Positions 47,656-58,014 of a stretch of DNA of 64,000 bases are shown here, piece after piece. The stretch's first letter is position 1. Each line of letters opens with the position of its first letter. The position numbers and the translations under genes are program-made. The notes beneath the pieces were generated by a model. The model was not told the origin of the DNA. It searched no databases and worked only from the letters and a program-made list of their open reading frames with translations. Source of the DNA: Icerya purchasi (lineage: Eukaryota; Arthropoda; Insecta; Hemiptera; Monophlebidae); assembly GCA_039619475.1 (NCBI GenBank), contig CM077115.1, positions 298,965,756-299,029,755 of the forward strand, in the 5' to 3' direction.

Positions 47656-48365
47656 GTATATTTTTGGCCGTACGAAGTTCATCCATGATTATTGGCTGAT
47701 TGTATGGTTTACTGTTATCTCTAACGAAATTGAAATAACTAGTGTTTCCGCTTGTTTGTATACTAAAATTTGAAATTTGCGGACATTGCAAAATAAATCT
47801 CAAATACTGTATTTATTTCCTGTAAATTGTTATGTACGACGCCATTGTTTCTGACGTATGCTGGTATGTAGGACGCTATTACATCCAGCTAAGATATGAG
47901 CAATCGTATCGGGAAAGTTACATTTAATAAAATTTGGCGAATCAGCAATTTGAAATCGGTGTAGATAGTCTTTAAAATTTCCGTGACTAGTAAGGAAAAT
48001 TTAGTATGTAATTAATATTGTTCATTCTATTTAATATGTTATGGAAAAAAATGTAAATTATAACAATGTTGTTACAAAATTATCCCACATGGTCTGATAT
48101 TGCGTTAAGTAATAGTCATGTAATAATCTTTTAAACTGCTTTACGTTAAAGGTGGTTTTATTCTCATAAGCAAATTTACCGTTTTCGTAATAGGCATTAG
48201 CGAAATTAAGCGAGGAGGTAGTAATATTATTTTTAATGCAAAATAAATTTATGTGTTCACTAATTCCGAACTGCAGTGGCAAACCAGTTGTGTATATTCC
48301 ATTATGCTTAGTGCAAACCAAATGTGTTCGTTTACGGAACTTACTGGTACATACGGGTGTCACCT
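47588..48365 (-). pseudogene. LINE remnant, family 6, second copy (C-terminal region)
   Basis: The minus-strand frame 48058-48363 contains FGISEHINLFCIKNN and KQFKRLLHDYYLTQYQTMW, nearly the same as at 11.3-11.5 kb. Downstream, in other frames, come GNFKDYLHRFQIADSPNFIK and DTIAHILAGC (47990-47870), a His/Cys tail typical of RNase H-bearing LINEs, then the C-terminal part down to about 47590. It lacks the RT. Dead copy. Confidence 0.6.
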
Positions 48366-48502
48366 CTGTGCGATCGTTAAAAAGTACTTATGATTAATAA
48401 ACTTTTATTCACGGGGTCGTTTGATGTCGGCTATCGCGACGACACACTTGTTTATTTTTAAAACACCTCAATGCTCTCTGAACTCGTTGTTCTGGGCAGG
48501 TG

Positions 48503-48729
48503 ACTAAAAAATTATCTAAATTTTATGCTAATGCCAATTTCTTATTAAACTTAGGCTTGCCGTAAAATAAATAAAAAATATTTATCTTTTGCAACTTATA
48601 AAGTAAATTATTTTCGAAATAAAATGATTTGCTTTATACGTTGCAAAAGATAAATATTTTTTATTTATTTTACGGCAAGCCTAAGTTTAATAAGAAATTG
48701 GCATTAGCATAAAATTTAGATAATTTAGT
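48503..48729. repeat. Near-perfect 227-bp palindrome
   Basis: Outer ends ACTAAA / TTTAGT. The arms from AAATTATCTAAATTTTATGC to GATAAATA...TGCAAC are identical inverted copies of about 87-95 nt, and the centre (48595-48635) is only partly paired. A GTG trinucleotide flanks both sides and could be a target duplication. No coding capacity. Confidence 0.85.
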
Positions 48730-49526
48730 GTGCAAAAATTTGAATTGATTCTCTTTAAATGGAGAATAATCTGCACTGGCCAATGTTCCCTTTACGTGTA
48801 GTAATAATTAAAAATACTACGGCTACAAAACTTTTCGCATCGACCATTAAATCATTACGTTTACAGATGGGGTTGTCTTTTCTTTTAAAGTTAAAACTTG
48901 CATCAGTAAAATGATCACACTCAGTACCGACCTGAGTCTGTCCGAGCCACTTGCGGCCAAATTTACATTACGGCGCCTCCTCGAGAAATCGAAAATTTCA
49001 ACTCAAAATCGTCTGAATTACTACTAAAATTTAACTTTTTAAACTTTCACCGCTAGAAAAAATCGATTTTATTTTTTTTTAACCCTTTTTAAAAGTAAAT
49101 GGAGTGCACAGTAATGAAATTAAAAATATTCCACTTCTTTATTCATTATGCGCTTATTTTAAATCATTGAACTTTTTTAATAAACAGCTACGATCTTCCT
49201 TATAGATGAAACAAATTTAATCTAAACAACAATTATTAACTAAAAATAGTTCAAAATTAACTTACGAACTTTTTTGACAGCGAATTACTTCATTAATGTG
49301 AGGCGAAATCAAAAAATTTTCAACAATATAATTTTCTATAGAAAGTGCACTCTTATACTGGGAATAGTCTTTCTTGAGGCATTGCTAATCTTAAATAGGT
49401 TGTAATTAGTTTCAGAGATGAGAAACTCCACCTGTTACATCCGCCGGTACAATTAAAACAATTCGCAGAGCAACTCATATATTGGGATACGAAAAAAAGA
49501 AATGAAAAAAGCTTTCTCGAGAGATT
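48730..49526. other. No gene recognised
   Basis: AT-rich. The segment about 48920-48985 is GC-richer (ACCGACCTGAGTCTGTCCG) without a frame. LINE family 1 copy 6 begins at the right edge. Confidence 0.45.
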
Positions 49527-50279
49527 TTGTATATGATCCATATTTCTCTTCTAAATCTGTCCCTAAAGCCTATCCATATCGCTTGTGTCTACAACCCTCC
49601 CACCTCTAGTCTCTTCAATATTCCGCTTTCCTCATTCCTTACAACCCTATCAGAACCATACGTCATTGGTGGAGATTGGAACGCTCATTCTCCCCTTTGG
49701 GACTGCACTCGTTACAACTCCAACGGCTCTGTGCTGGAAGACTTTATCCTGAATCATAACCTCTTCCTCCTCAACGATCATTCTCCCATTTACTTTAAAA
49801 ACACTTTCTCCTCAAGTTCGGTGGACCTCTCCTTTACCTCTCCCGATATAGCTCCTAAATGCTCCTGGAGAACACTTGATGGCACTTTTGGTAGTGACCA
49901 TGTTCCCATTCTCCTATCCCTTAATGACGTCTCTCCTCCTACCCAATCCAAGCCTCTCCATTCCTCTCGATGGATTCTTTCCAAAACTGATTGGACCAAA
50001 TTTCGTTCATTGATGGACGATTCTCTCCCTCATATCCTGGCGAATTCTGATCCTGTAGCCCAATACAACTTGTTCACTCAATCCCTTCATTCGTCCCTTT
50101 CTTCATCCTCTCCGCTTGTTCCCAATAATCATCACCGAAAAGCGCCCTCTGCCTCCTCACTCTGGTGGAACGAAGAGTGTAAACAGGCTTTCAAACAAAG
50201 TACTGTTACATTCAAATCATTTCGTTCGCGGTCCTCAATGTCTAGATTCTATCGCGCCCGCCTACGCTCCTTCCCTTGA
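49527..50279 (+). pseudogene. LINE family 1 endonuclease (C-terminal half)
   Basis: APE-type motifs are visible: IACVYNPP (residues 19-26), GGDWNAHSPLWD (48-59) and GSDHVPILLSL (121-131), where the SDH group is the conserved end of the catalytic site. The linker RWILSKTDWTKF and SLWWNEECKQAF follow. The frame ends in FRSRSSMSRFYRARLRSFP because an internal deletion fuses it to out-of-frame RT-linker sequence. The first catalytic residues (N-terminal Asn/Glu) lie upstream of the truncation. The domain nicks target DNA to prime reverse transcription. Confidence 0.8.
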
Positions 50280-51052
50280 GGAAATCTCGCTTCCTGTTCT
50301 TACACCCAACTCAGAGTCTCACTTCTTATCTCTTCCTTTCCGTTATGATGAGCTACTATCTATCCTTAATAAATCCTCCAACTCCTCTTCAGGTTTAGAT
50401 GGTATATCTTTCCTTATACTTAAAAACCTCTCCACGCTTTCTTTGCATTTTCTTCTGAATATCTTTAACTCCTTCCTACTCTCCGGATCTACACCTAAAT
50501 CCTGGAATGACTTTGTTATCATCCCTATACCTAAAAAAAATCAATCTACGTTCCGTCCTATTTCTTTAGCCTCCTGTCTTCGTAAACTGTTTGAAGGTAT
50601 GGTGAACAAGCGACTCGTCTGGTGGCTGGAACACAATGATCTAATTCCTTACAATATGTTTGGCTTTCGCCCGGTGTTGGGCCCGGTCGACTGCATCAGT
50701 CTTTTCCTATCAGACGTCTACAAAGCTTTCATAGAAAGAAAATTCACTGTTGCTACATTTGTTGACGTCTCCTCTGCGTTTGATAATGTCCACCTTCCTA
50801 CTCTATGCGCCAAGCTTCTTGGGCTTAACGTTCCATCTAATTTCATCTTTCTGATCCTAAACTTGTTCCAAAATAGATCCCTCCTACTCCCTCCCGTGTC
50901 ATTTCCAGATGCATCCACCGGGGACTTCCTCAGGGATCATGTCTTAGCCCCACTCTTTTCAATATCTATCTCCTTAATATTGCTTCCCTCCCTACAATTT
51001 CCTCCTCTCTCCTTTTCGCAGACGATATCCTCATCTACTCCGGTTGTAATGA
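50240..51052 (+). pseudogene. LINE family 1 reverse transcriptase, N-terminal part
   Basis: From LDSIAPAYAPSLEE on, the frame shows SSSGLDGISFLILKNL, VIIPIPKKNQSTFRPISLAS, MFGFRPVLGPVDCISLFL and FVDVSSAFDNVHLPTL (catalytic Asp in FVDV). Near 50915 the frame shifts: GLPQGSCLSPTLFNIYLLNI and LLFADDILIYS (about 50920-51040) are read one frame over, joining the long downstream frame. All RT core motifs are still recognisable. Confidence 0.8.
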
Positions 51053-51053
51053 T

Positions 51054-52652
51054 GTGGCTGCCGCCAACGAAGAGATCAATAACTCTTTATCTATCCTTAG
51101 TATCTCCCTCGCCTCAATTCACCTCTCTCTCTCTCCTTCTAAGTCCTCTTCTATGGTGTTCTCCCTCCGCCCCTACAATCAAGCTTTGGTAAATATTATT
51201 TCATCTAACATTCCGATTCCGCTCGTCAGCTCCTTCTGCTATCTTGGCGTTATTCTCAACAGCCGACTCACTTTCTATGAACACATCAACTATCTCTACA
51301 ATTCTTCCCTCAAAAGACTCAATCTCCTGAAAGCTCTTTCGCCATCCAAATGGGGTGGTGACCCTTCCATTCTCCTAATCCTTTACAAAGCTATAATTCG
51401 TTCCAGAATCGATTACTGCTCCTTCATCTATGGAAACTCCTCTAAATCTCTCCTCACCAAACTGGACAAAGTTCAAAACTGCTGCCTTCGGTTGTGCATT
51501 GGAGCGCTAAAATCTTCTCCCATTCCTGCTATCCTCTCTGAATCTGCTATGCAACCACTGTCTATCCGCAGATCACAGCTTGGTTATAATTTTCTAATTA
51601 AACGGCTTTCTGTGTCCTCATCTAATCTTATCTCTTCCTATCTTAGTATTAAAAACCAATGGCGATTTGCTCCTCACAAAATCCCAATCCTTTCTCTCGT
51701 AGCAGCTCGAGTCTCCAATTTTTCGCCTTATGTCTTTTCTTATTCCAAGCTTTCTTACTTTTCCCATGACTTTTCCAGCATTTGGCAGACTATTAATCTC
51801 TTCTCTCTCCCTCTCCAAACCAGCTCCACCGCACATTCTTCAATCCAAGCCGAATTCTTCCACATGCTGGACACATCTTTCCCTTCTCATCTAACATTCT
51901 TCACTGACGGTTCTAAAAACGAAAATGGGGTGGGCGGCGCGTTTACCTCCCTCTCACTTAATCACTCTGAGTCCTTCAAGCTCCCTTCCTTCTGTTCTAT
52001 CTTCACAGCGGAGTCTATCGCCATTTTACGCACAGTCTCGTTCATTCCATCCATAAGAGAGGTCAGTAAATGTCTGATTGTCTCCGATTCCAAAAGTGTT
52101 CTTCAAACCATCTCTTCTCCTCCTTCTCATTCCTCCAATTCTATCATTCTTTTAATTCGTTTTCTTATATCCAATTTACTTTCATCCCGTTCCATTACTA
52201 TTGACCTTTTGTGGGTTCCTAGTCACTCTGGCATCGAGGGCAACGAGTTAGCGGACTTTTTAGCCCGTTCGGCCGCCCGCGATGGTCCTTTATTCTGCAA
52301 AATTCCTACCTCGGACATCCTCCTTCTTTCCTCAGCTAATCATTCCCGACTATGGTCGGACATCTATCCTTCCCTATTTTCTAATCCCGCCTCTCATTAT
52401 CTTCAAATTCAACCGGTTCCCTCTTCCCAGCCGTGGTTTCAATCCTATTCTTATCAACGCTCCGCGATCATTTCCTTAATCAGACTGCGTATTAATCACT
52501 CACTTCTACCCTCTTCACGTTTTCGTTTTTCCCTGTCCCCTTCTTCCGATTGTCCCCTTCATAATTCCATCTCTCCTCTCATATGTGATGCAAACCACAT
52601 CTTCTTTGAATGCCCTGCCCTTGATTCCGAGCGCTCTGTTTTGTACTCGTAA
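51054..52652 (+). CDS. LINE family 1 RT C-terminus, RNase H and Cys/His tail (partial ORF)
   Basis: An uninterrupted 532-codon frame with no true start, since it continues the RT. It holds CYLGVILNSRLTFYEHINYL (thumb), SRIDYCSFIYGNSS, NCCLRLCIGAL and GYNFLIKRLS. RNase H follows, with TDGSKN, AESIAI, VSDSKSV and VPSHSGIEGNELADFLAR (all four acidic catalytic positions kept, 51905-52270). The tail is CPLHNS...CDANHIFFECPAL. The TAA at 52650-52652 interrupts it: the same frame goes on with LGLPAPYNSSFVLSFPSPD to a stop near 52773, as in copy 4. It is therefore truncated by one nonsense change. Confidence 0.8.
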   Translation: MAAANEEINNSLSILSISLASIHLSLSPSKSSSMVFSLRPYNQALVNIISSNIPIPLVSSFCYLGVILNSRLTFYEHINYLYNSSLKRLNLLKALSPSKWGGDPSILLILYKAIIRSRIDYCSFIYGNSSKSLLTKLDKVQNCCLRLCIGALKSSPIPAILSESAMQPLSIRRSQLGYNFLIKRLSVSSSNLISSYLSIKNQWRFAPHKIPILSLVAARVSNFSPYVFSYSKLSYFSHDFSSIWQTINLFSLPLQTSSTAHSSIQAEFFHMLDTSFPSHLTFFTDGSKNENGVGGAFTSLSLNHSESFKLPSFCSIFTAESIAILRTVSFIPSIREVSKCLIVSDSKSVLQTISSPPSHSSNSIILLIRFLISNLLSSRSITIDLLWVPSHSGIEGNELADFLARSAARDGPLFCKIPTSDILLLSSANHSRLWSDIYPSLFSNPASHYLQIQPVPSSQPWFQSYSYQRSAIISLIRLRINHSLLPSSRFRFSLSPSSDCPLHNSISPLICDANHIFFECPALDSERSVLYS

Positions 52653-52853
52653 ATCTTGGCACTGGGTCTTCCTGCTCCGTATAATTCTTCTTTTGTCCTT
52701 TCCTTTCCATCTCCAGATATAATCCCTGTACTCCAATCTTTCCTAAGCTCCATTTCTAATCGTCTTTTTATTTAACCCCTTCCTTAATTTCTGTTGTTGT
52801 TGGGTCAATGCCGCTGGCGCGCCCAAAAAAAAAAAAAAAAAAAAAAAAAAGAT

Positions 52854-54404
52854 TTTGTTCGATAAAATTTAAAACAAAAAGTGGAGTAATTTTATCCTCA
52901 CCTTTTGATATTATGAAAGATTAAAGCGACCATTAAATAAATTAAATAATAATAATATGGCCGTAATAAAATTCTGAAAAAGTTTGTCAACAAAAATTTA
53001 GAAAGTATTTGAAAACTTTTCTTTCCATCGATAGGGAATAGCATTGCGCTTTCTGTCTTCGATTAAACTTATTACTCATTTCGACGAAAAAGAGTAGGCA
53101 ACACAGAATAATACACTCAACTAATCGTTCGTATATCGTGAAATATCTTAAAAATAAAATCGCTGACTACTATTAAAATAACGATCCTGATTTACGTATA
53201 GAACCAAAAAGGAAGTAAAGTTTCAAAAATGTTTCCGAGGTCACTGTCTTGTATGTATTCGGTTTGCACTCATCACTCATACAGCATAGAACTAACTGCT
53301 AAAAAATCGAAGTAGGCAGCAAATTTCAATTGCACTTTGCTTCAAGTACGTTTCAAACATTACGCAATCGGTCGGCAACTGCACAGAGAATAAAGTATCA
53401 TCGTAAATTCGTCAACGATCATTGCTTCTATTTCAGATTAATCACTAACCGAAAAGAGTTCATATGTAAAAACTAATTGTTATAAACAGTTCGAGGACTT
53501 TAAGAAAATATTAAAAGTGAGGGAACGTTTCTATCCCAACATAGGAATGCCGCCCTTGGGCATTAGTTTGCCTTCCTCTGATATATCGTTACCGACTGTA
53601 TATTTATGTAGAGAGGTGTTTTAAATAGATAAATAAAGTGGGGTTTTTCGAAATATTTTATTTCTTACATGGAAACAGTTTACAAATTTGTCGTTATTAT
53701 TGAATCAAATAAATGCGCAATCAGTAAATGTATATTTTAAAAAAGAAATAAAAAAAAACCCTTATAATTAAAATTCCTTCGGTGTGTAAATTAAAATTAC
53801 AACAACTTAAAAGCAAAAGTTGCGACAAAAATCTATTCAAAAAATAATATTCGTTTTTATTCACACAGACAGGTGCACCAACACGTGCATATTTACCTAC
53901 ATGCATGTGAATGTGCTAAACATATGCTCAATAAATAAATGCACTTAGAACATGTAAAGGAATTTGGTTGTGTCCTTCCGTATTGACTAGTACGGCAAAT
54001 TGGCTTCAAGATAAAAATAAATGCGCTAGAAAAACGAAATTCCCATAATTCGCCAGTTTCATTTCCTCTTTTGTTTTTTTTCTTATTACTCCTAGTCTTT
54101 TATCACCTCCTGCTCTCTTTTGTCTTCCTGATTCGCTGCTTTTGCTTTCTCTTTTTGCTTGTCCAATGCCATGGTGAAATAAATTTATGGATCATGAAGA
54201 CTTAATGACCAGTTCGTACAATGAACAGTAAGGGCTTCCCATAATTAAACATATATATATAGGTGTATATATATTTCGGTACAAATTTTAATTTTTGCAA
54301 TAAAAAGCGATTAATTTTTGATAATTTAGGCTTCGATTTTTGCAGTAACAGTTTATGCTTAATGGATGGAAGCGATTTATTAAAAATGATAGCACCCATA
54401 CATC
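52854..54404. other. No gene recognised
   Basis: AT-rich. A pyrimidine-rich stretch at about 54060-54170 ending TTGTCCAATGCCATGG may be a decayed family 1 3' end. Confidence 0.4.
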
Positions 54405-54573
54405 TTACAGAATCTCTTCCATTTTCCTCTCATTTCCTTCATCTTCTGCGGTGTCTGCACTACTGTCCGTTGTTGCGTCCATTTCGGACCGCCTAGCTAT
54501 TTAGTTCTTTAGCTTAGTTTTTCCTATTCTTGGATCAATGGCGCTAGCGCGCCCACAAAAGAAAAAAAAAAAA
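54405..54573 (+). pseudogene. LINE family 1, copy 7 (3' end only)
   Basis: About 170 bp: remnants of the last codons (ASISDRLAI, then stop, near 54480), then TTCTTGGATCAATGGCGCTAGCGCGCCC and an A-rich tail. It matches the 3' end of the 49.5-52.9 kb copy. Extreme 5' truncation is typical of LINE insertion. Confidence 0.7.
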
Positions 54574-54633
54574 TCTTACAAAATGTATTGTATTATTATT
54601 TGCGTGTCCGGTCGACTAAATACAACAGGTTGT

Positions 54634-55212
54634 TCAATATTTTATAAATTTTACCAAGTCGTTATCAACGACGTCGTACAAGCTTCCAAGTTCATATTTT
54701 CCGCTGACGGGACATGTAAATAGATAATGGTAGTCTTGAACTTCACCGCAGTCACATCGATCGCTATCGGATATTCGCCACATGTACAGATTATACTTTG
54801 TGCGCGCAGTTCCACTTCTTAATCTATTCAAGGTTCTCCAAAGACTGTAGCTTAGATGATTCCCGCTAAGCAGTGCTTCCACCCTTTGTCTACCGTTTGC
54901 TTTTATGTTCCATATACGAAGTCTTTCCTTTTCTGTAGTGCCTGTCAATTCTTCGAGCTTTTGTAGAAAGCAGTTTTTGGATTTTAACCTTGTTTCAGCC
55001 AGTCCTTTATATTCATATAACGGGTGTCGGTTGTCGTTGGCTGCTTTAAACCTTTCATTTTTTGCAGCTACCTCTCGTCAAATTTCTGGAGGGGCGATAC
55101 CACTAAGTTCATAAAGTTTTGATAGAGGAGTTGGTCTCAGACATCCAGTTATCAGCCTACATGTTTCGTTTAGGGCCTCATCGATCTTTCTGGCGGGTGC
55201 ATGCGTATTCAC
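54634..55212 (-). pseudogene. LINE remnant, family 5, C-terminal part
   Basis: The minus strand reads INTHAPARKIDEALNETCRLITGCLRP (given as overlapping landmarks at 55212-55130), LSKLYELSGIAPPEI then a stop, and KNERFKAANDNRHPLYEYKG. LKSKNCFLQKLEELTGTTEK follows, then a tail with LNRLRSGTARTKYNLYMW and CDCGEVQDYHYLFTC, a CxC...H...C zinc-binding-like motif. This is the post-RT region of a LINE that I recognise as common in arthropod genomes. No RT on this strand. Confidence 0.65.
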
Positions 55213-55259
55213 CAGTAGAATAACAGAGCGCCAAGGAAGAAATTCTGAGGGTGTTTGCG

Positions 55260-55809
55260 TTAGCTCTCCAGCTAGAACCGATTAGTTTACGTATTAGATT
55301 TTATGTCTCATTAAATGGGAAGAAGAGTTCCTGGAGACTTCAAAAAAGCGGGGTTCCTCAAGGTGGCGTCTTGTCACCGATCTTATTTAATATATATATA
55401 TATAAACGATTAGCCGATGACTGATAATATTCAGTATTTTTTGTACGCAGATGATTTGGCTTTAGCGGCACAGCACAATACTTTTGGAGAAGTGGAAAAA
55501 ACGCTAAACCATGAAATCGGTGAACTTGATACCTATTTCAAGAAAAATCGGCTGAAGCCAAACCCGATAAAAACAGTGACTTGTGCCTTTCATCTAAAAA
55601 ATCGTGAGGCAAAGCGGCAACTACAAATTAAATGGGGAGATACCGATCTGAAGCACAAAGATAATCCGAAATACCTGGGCGTTATACTCGACAGATCGCT
55701 TACATACAAACAGCACTGCGAATCAATTAAAATGAAAACCATGGCCAGAACAAACATAATGTATTGTATAGAGAAACCCGATGTTACAAGCATTGTCATA
55801 ACATTAGCT
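55260..55809 (+). pseudogene. LINE remnant, family 5, reverse transcriptase part
   Basis: [20 protein letters not shown] then [16 protein letters not shown] (55300-55405), an (AT)n slippage that shifts the frame, FLYADDLALAAQ (about 55438) and LDTYFKKNRLKPNPIKT. CAFHLKNREAKRQL and NPKYLGVILDRSLTYKQHC follow (55580-55720). The ending is abrupt after about 55800. Together with the opposite-strand fragment it represents two inverted pieces of the same LINE family. Confidence 0.75.
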
Positions 55810-55905
55810 TTACACCACCCTTTTTTGTGCTATAAAATTGATAATACGAACTTTATAAACCGGCGCAACATTTATTAATTTCTTTAATTTTTATAATGAA
55901 GATTT

Positions 55906-56712
55906 TTGAAGGCAAAAGGTTATCAGTCACCGGCGGCATGCTCCTTCGAAGTATCAAAAACAGCAGAGTCAGTCAGACTGTATGATTGCTGCACAGCACT
56001 GGACGCTGAAATATATGCGATTGTTTTCTGCATTCAACACTATACTGATACTAACCCCCAGTCCCAAAAGGCACTACTTATAACTGACTCCTTAAATTCC
56101 CTTCAACTTATTTCAGAAATAAAACCCAAAAACCCCCTGATAAGAAAAGTCCACTACCTACTATACAGACTATCCCACCTAAACTCTGAAATATCCTTCC
56201 TATGGGTGCCGGCCCATGTAGGAGTCCCAGGTAATGAGCGCGTCAATCGAGCAGCTCAGGCGACACTATTCTCTCCAATGCCATGTAATCTCCCTCTTCC
56301 CCCCACAATGGCCCATTTATTTATGCACCAAACTGGGGAAGAATGGCAGCAGGAATGGAAATCCGCAAGTACATTCCTCCGAATCATAAAATCAACCAAA
56401 GAACCCTGGTGGCCCATAGACGAAATTTCTCGCAGAGATTTTTCTGTCTTGAATCGCCTCCGAACAGGTCACACAGCCCTTTCGCACGGGTATATCTTCA
56501 CGGGACAAGCACCCCCAAATGTCTGCTTCTTCTGTGGTCAACCAAGCGCCCCGTCTACATTTCACCTCCTTCTCGAATGTTTCTCTTTTGCGGCACCAAG
56601 ATCCACCTATTTCATTACCACCTCTATCTCTAAGATCTTATCGAACGTTCCGTCTGCGGTCGCAGCTATGTTGGCTTTCGTGCGTAGCAGCGGCCTATAC
56701 CATAGAGTTTAA
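55906..56712 (+). CDS. LINE family 2 RNase H and Cys/His tail (fragment ORF)
   Basis: A 268-codon open frame; the ATG comes from flanking DNA and a chance fusion, so it is not a real start. It keeps the RNase H motifs DAEIYA, ITDSLNSL and WVPAHVGVPGNE but not the first catalytic Asp (YTDGA lies upstream of the truncation), and again has Asn at the last acidic position (NERVN). The tail CFFCGQPS...H...C is intact. It is a dead fragment of a formerly active protein. Confidence 0.8.
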   Translation: MKAKGYQSPAACSFEVSKTAESVRLYDCCTALDAEIYAIVFCIQHYTDTNPQSQKALLITDSLNSLQLISEIKPKNPLIRKVHYLLYRLSHLNSEISFLWVPAHVGVPGNERVNRAAQATLFSPMPCNLPLPPTMAHLFMHQTGEEWQQEWKSASTFLRIIKSTKEPWWPIDEISRRDFSVLNRLRTGHTALSHGYIFTGQAPPNVCFFCGQPSAPSTFHLLLECFSFAAPRSTYFITTSISKILSNVPSAVAAMLAFVRSSGLYHRV

Positions 56713-56790
56713 CCTTCCTAAGTAGGCTCCATGTGCTGTAATAGCCTCAGTAGTTAAACACAGCGCATGGAAATCCTCACTATTATTTTT

Positions 56791-56821
<31 letters not shown>
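55909..56821 (+). mobile_element. LINE family 2, copy 2: strongly 5'-truncated, recent
   Basis: Homology to copy 1 starts at GAAGGCAAAAGGTTATCAG (55909) inside the RNase H and runs through the 3' UTR stem-loop to a poly(A) of about 27 nt. About a dozen substitutions separate the copies by eye, with no indels in the coding part. Confidence 0.9.
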
Positions 56822-58011
56822 CACTTTTTTCTGTTGCTTAATAAACGACTATAACTGTAGTAGTTTTTTTTCGGTAATTTGGGGAAAAAAAGACCGATAT
56901 TAAAAACTTGAATATTAAGAATAATAAAACAAAAAAAACTTATCATAGATCATTAATTAAAAATGAAACAGATACACATTGAAATATTTAAGTCTTGAAA
57001 AGCTTTTAACATTTCAGGGTAGTTAGCGACTCCCTATACACTGTAATTGTTGGTGGCTTAGGTTCAGTTTTGTTATCATTATTCATTTCAACATGTTCGT
57101 TATCAATGTCATTATCTACTGCTAGAAGTGCAAATCTGTTAGCATTTCTCAATTATTTGTAGTATTCTCAGAAGAACCACTTGTTGTGTTCTGTTTTTTC
57201 CTTTTCTTTTTTATTTTTGGCTATGTGTCACGGATGAACTCATTTGGCTGAGCGTTTAGTGTATTATACCTACAACGTTCATAGAATTGGCGTATAAGCG
57301 TGTGTGTGTATAAAAATGTATACTCGATTTTGCTTGAATATATGAAGATGTGTTATTACCGCAACCGTTATTAATACTATATTGTCATCACTTACAATAT
57401 TGTTTGTTGTTAGATAGGTAATTAAGATTGTTATCGCCTTAGTTGTTTGCAATGCCGGTATGGGATGGCTGCGGTTATCTTCTGTAGTTACACAGAGTTT
57501 CCTTCTTTGCTCGGCGGACGACCGAGTTTCGGTGAACGAAGCATATATTCGCTTCCGAATATCGGGAATAACAACACCTAACTCGAGACTAACTTAATAT
57601 ATTTCTCGAGAACGAGATAAACGCGAGAAATAACAATGACGTACGTATTTCACAGCACAAAATCTCAACGCGAGAAATAACAACCGAATGACCGATCGTT
57701 TTATAATGTATATATTTTAAATAATTAATTTTTATATTTTGTTCATTGATATTCATTTCTGTTATTTAAACCTGGATTACGTTGATTACAGTAGAAACAA
57801 AACTTTTTTCATATATGTATGTAGAAAATATTGAATCTTAATTATAATCGGTAACAGTGAGAAAGTTTGCGTCCAAAAAAGAGGCATCCGCGTACGTTTT
57901 GATTATAACCGTTTGATTTTCATGAGGATTTAAAAGGTGACATTTTTCACTTGTATTATTAACTTTATATTATACGTAAAAATCCGGATTACTTTAAGAA
58001 TAGCACAGTAT
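56822..58011. other. No gene recognised; a 16-nt direct repeat
   Basis: ACGCGAGAAATAACAA occurs at 57621-57636 and 57668-57683 in a GC-richer patch (57480-57690). The rest is AT-rich. Confidence 0.45.
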
Positions 58012-58014
58012 TTA
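58012..58014. repeat. Candidate target-site duplication, left (TTA)
   Basis: TTA immediately outside the left TIR, repeated outside the right TIR. Three bases in AT-rich DNA can match by chance. Confidence 0.45.

Larger units (their letters stand above)
49527..52853 (+). mobile_element. LINE family 1, copy 6: longest copy (endonuclease to poly(A))
   Basis: Covers the C-terminal half of the APE endonuclease, RT, RNase H, Cys/His tail, the 3' UTR with GTTGGGTCAATGCCGCTGGC, and a poly(A) of about 26 nt (to about 52850). The N-terminal endonuclease part is missing (5' truncation at about 49540). Lesions: an internal deletion of roughly 200 bp near 50240, a frameshift near 50915 and an in-frame TAA at 52650. 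It is the reference copy for the other eight fragments in this window. Confidence 0.85.
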
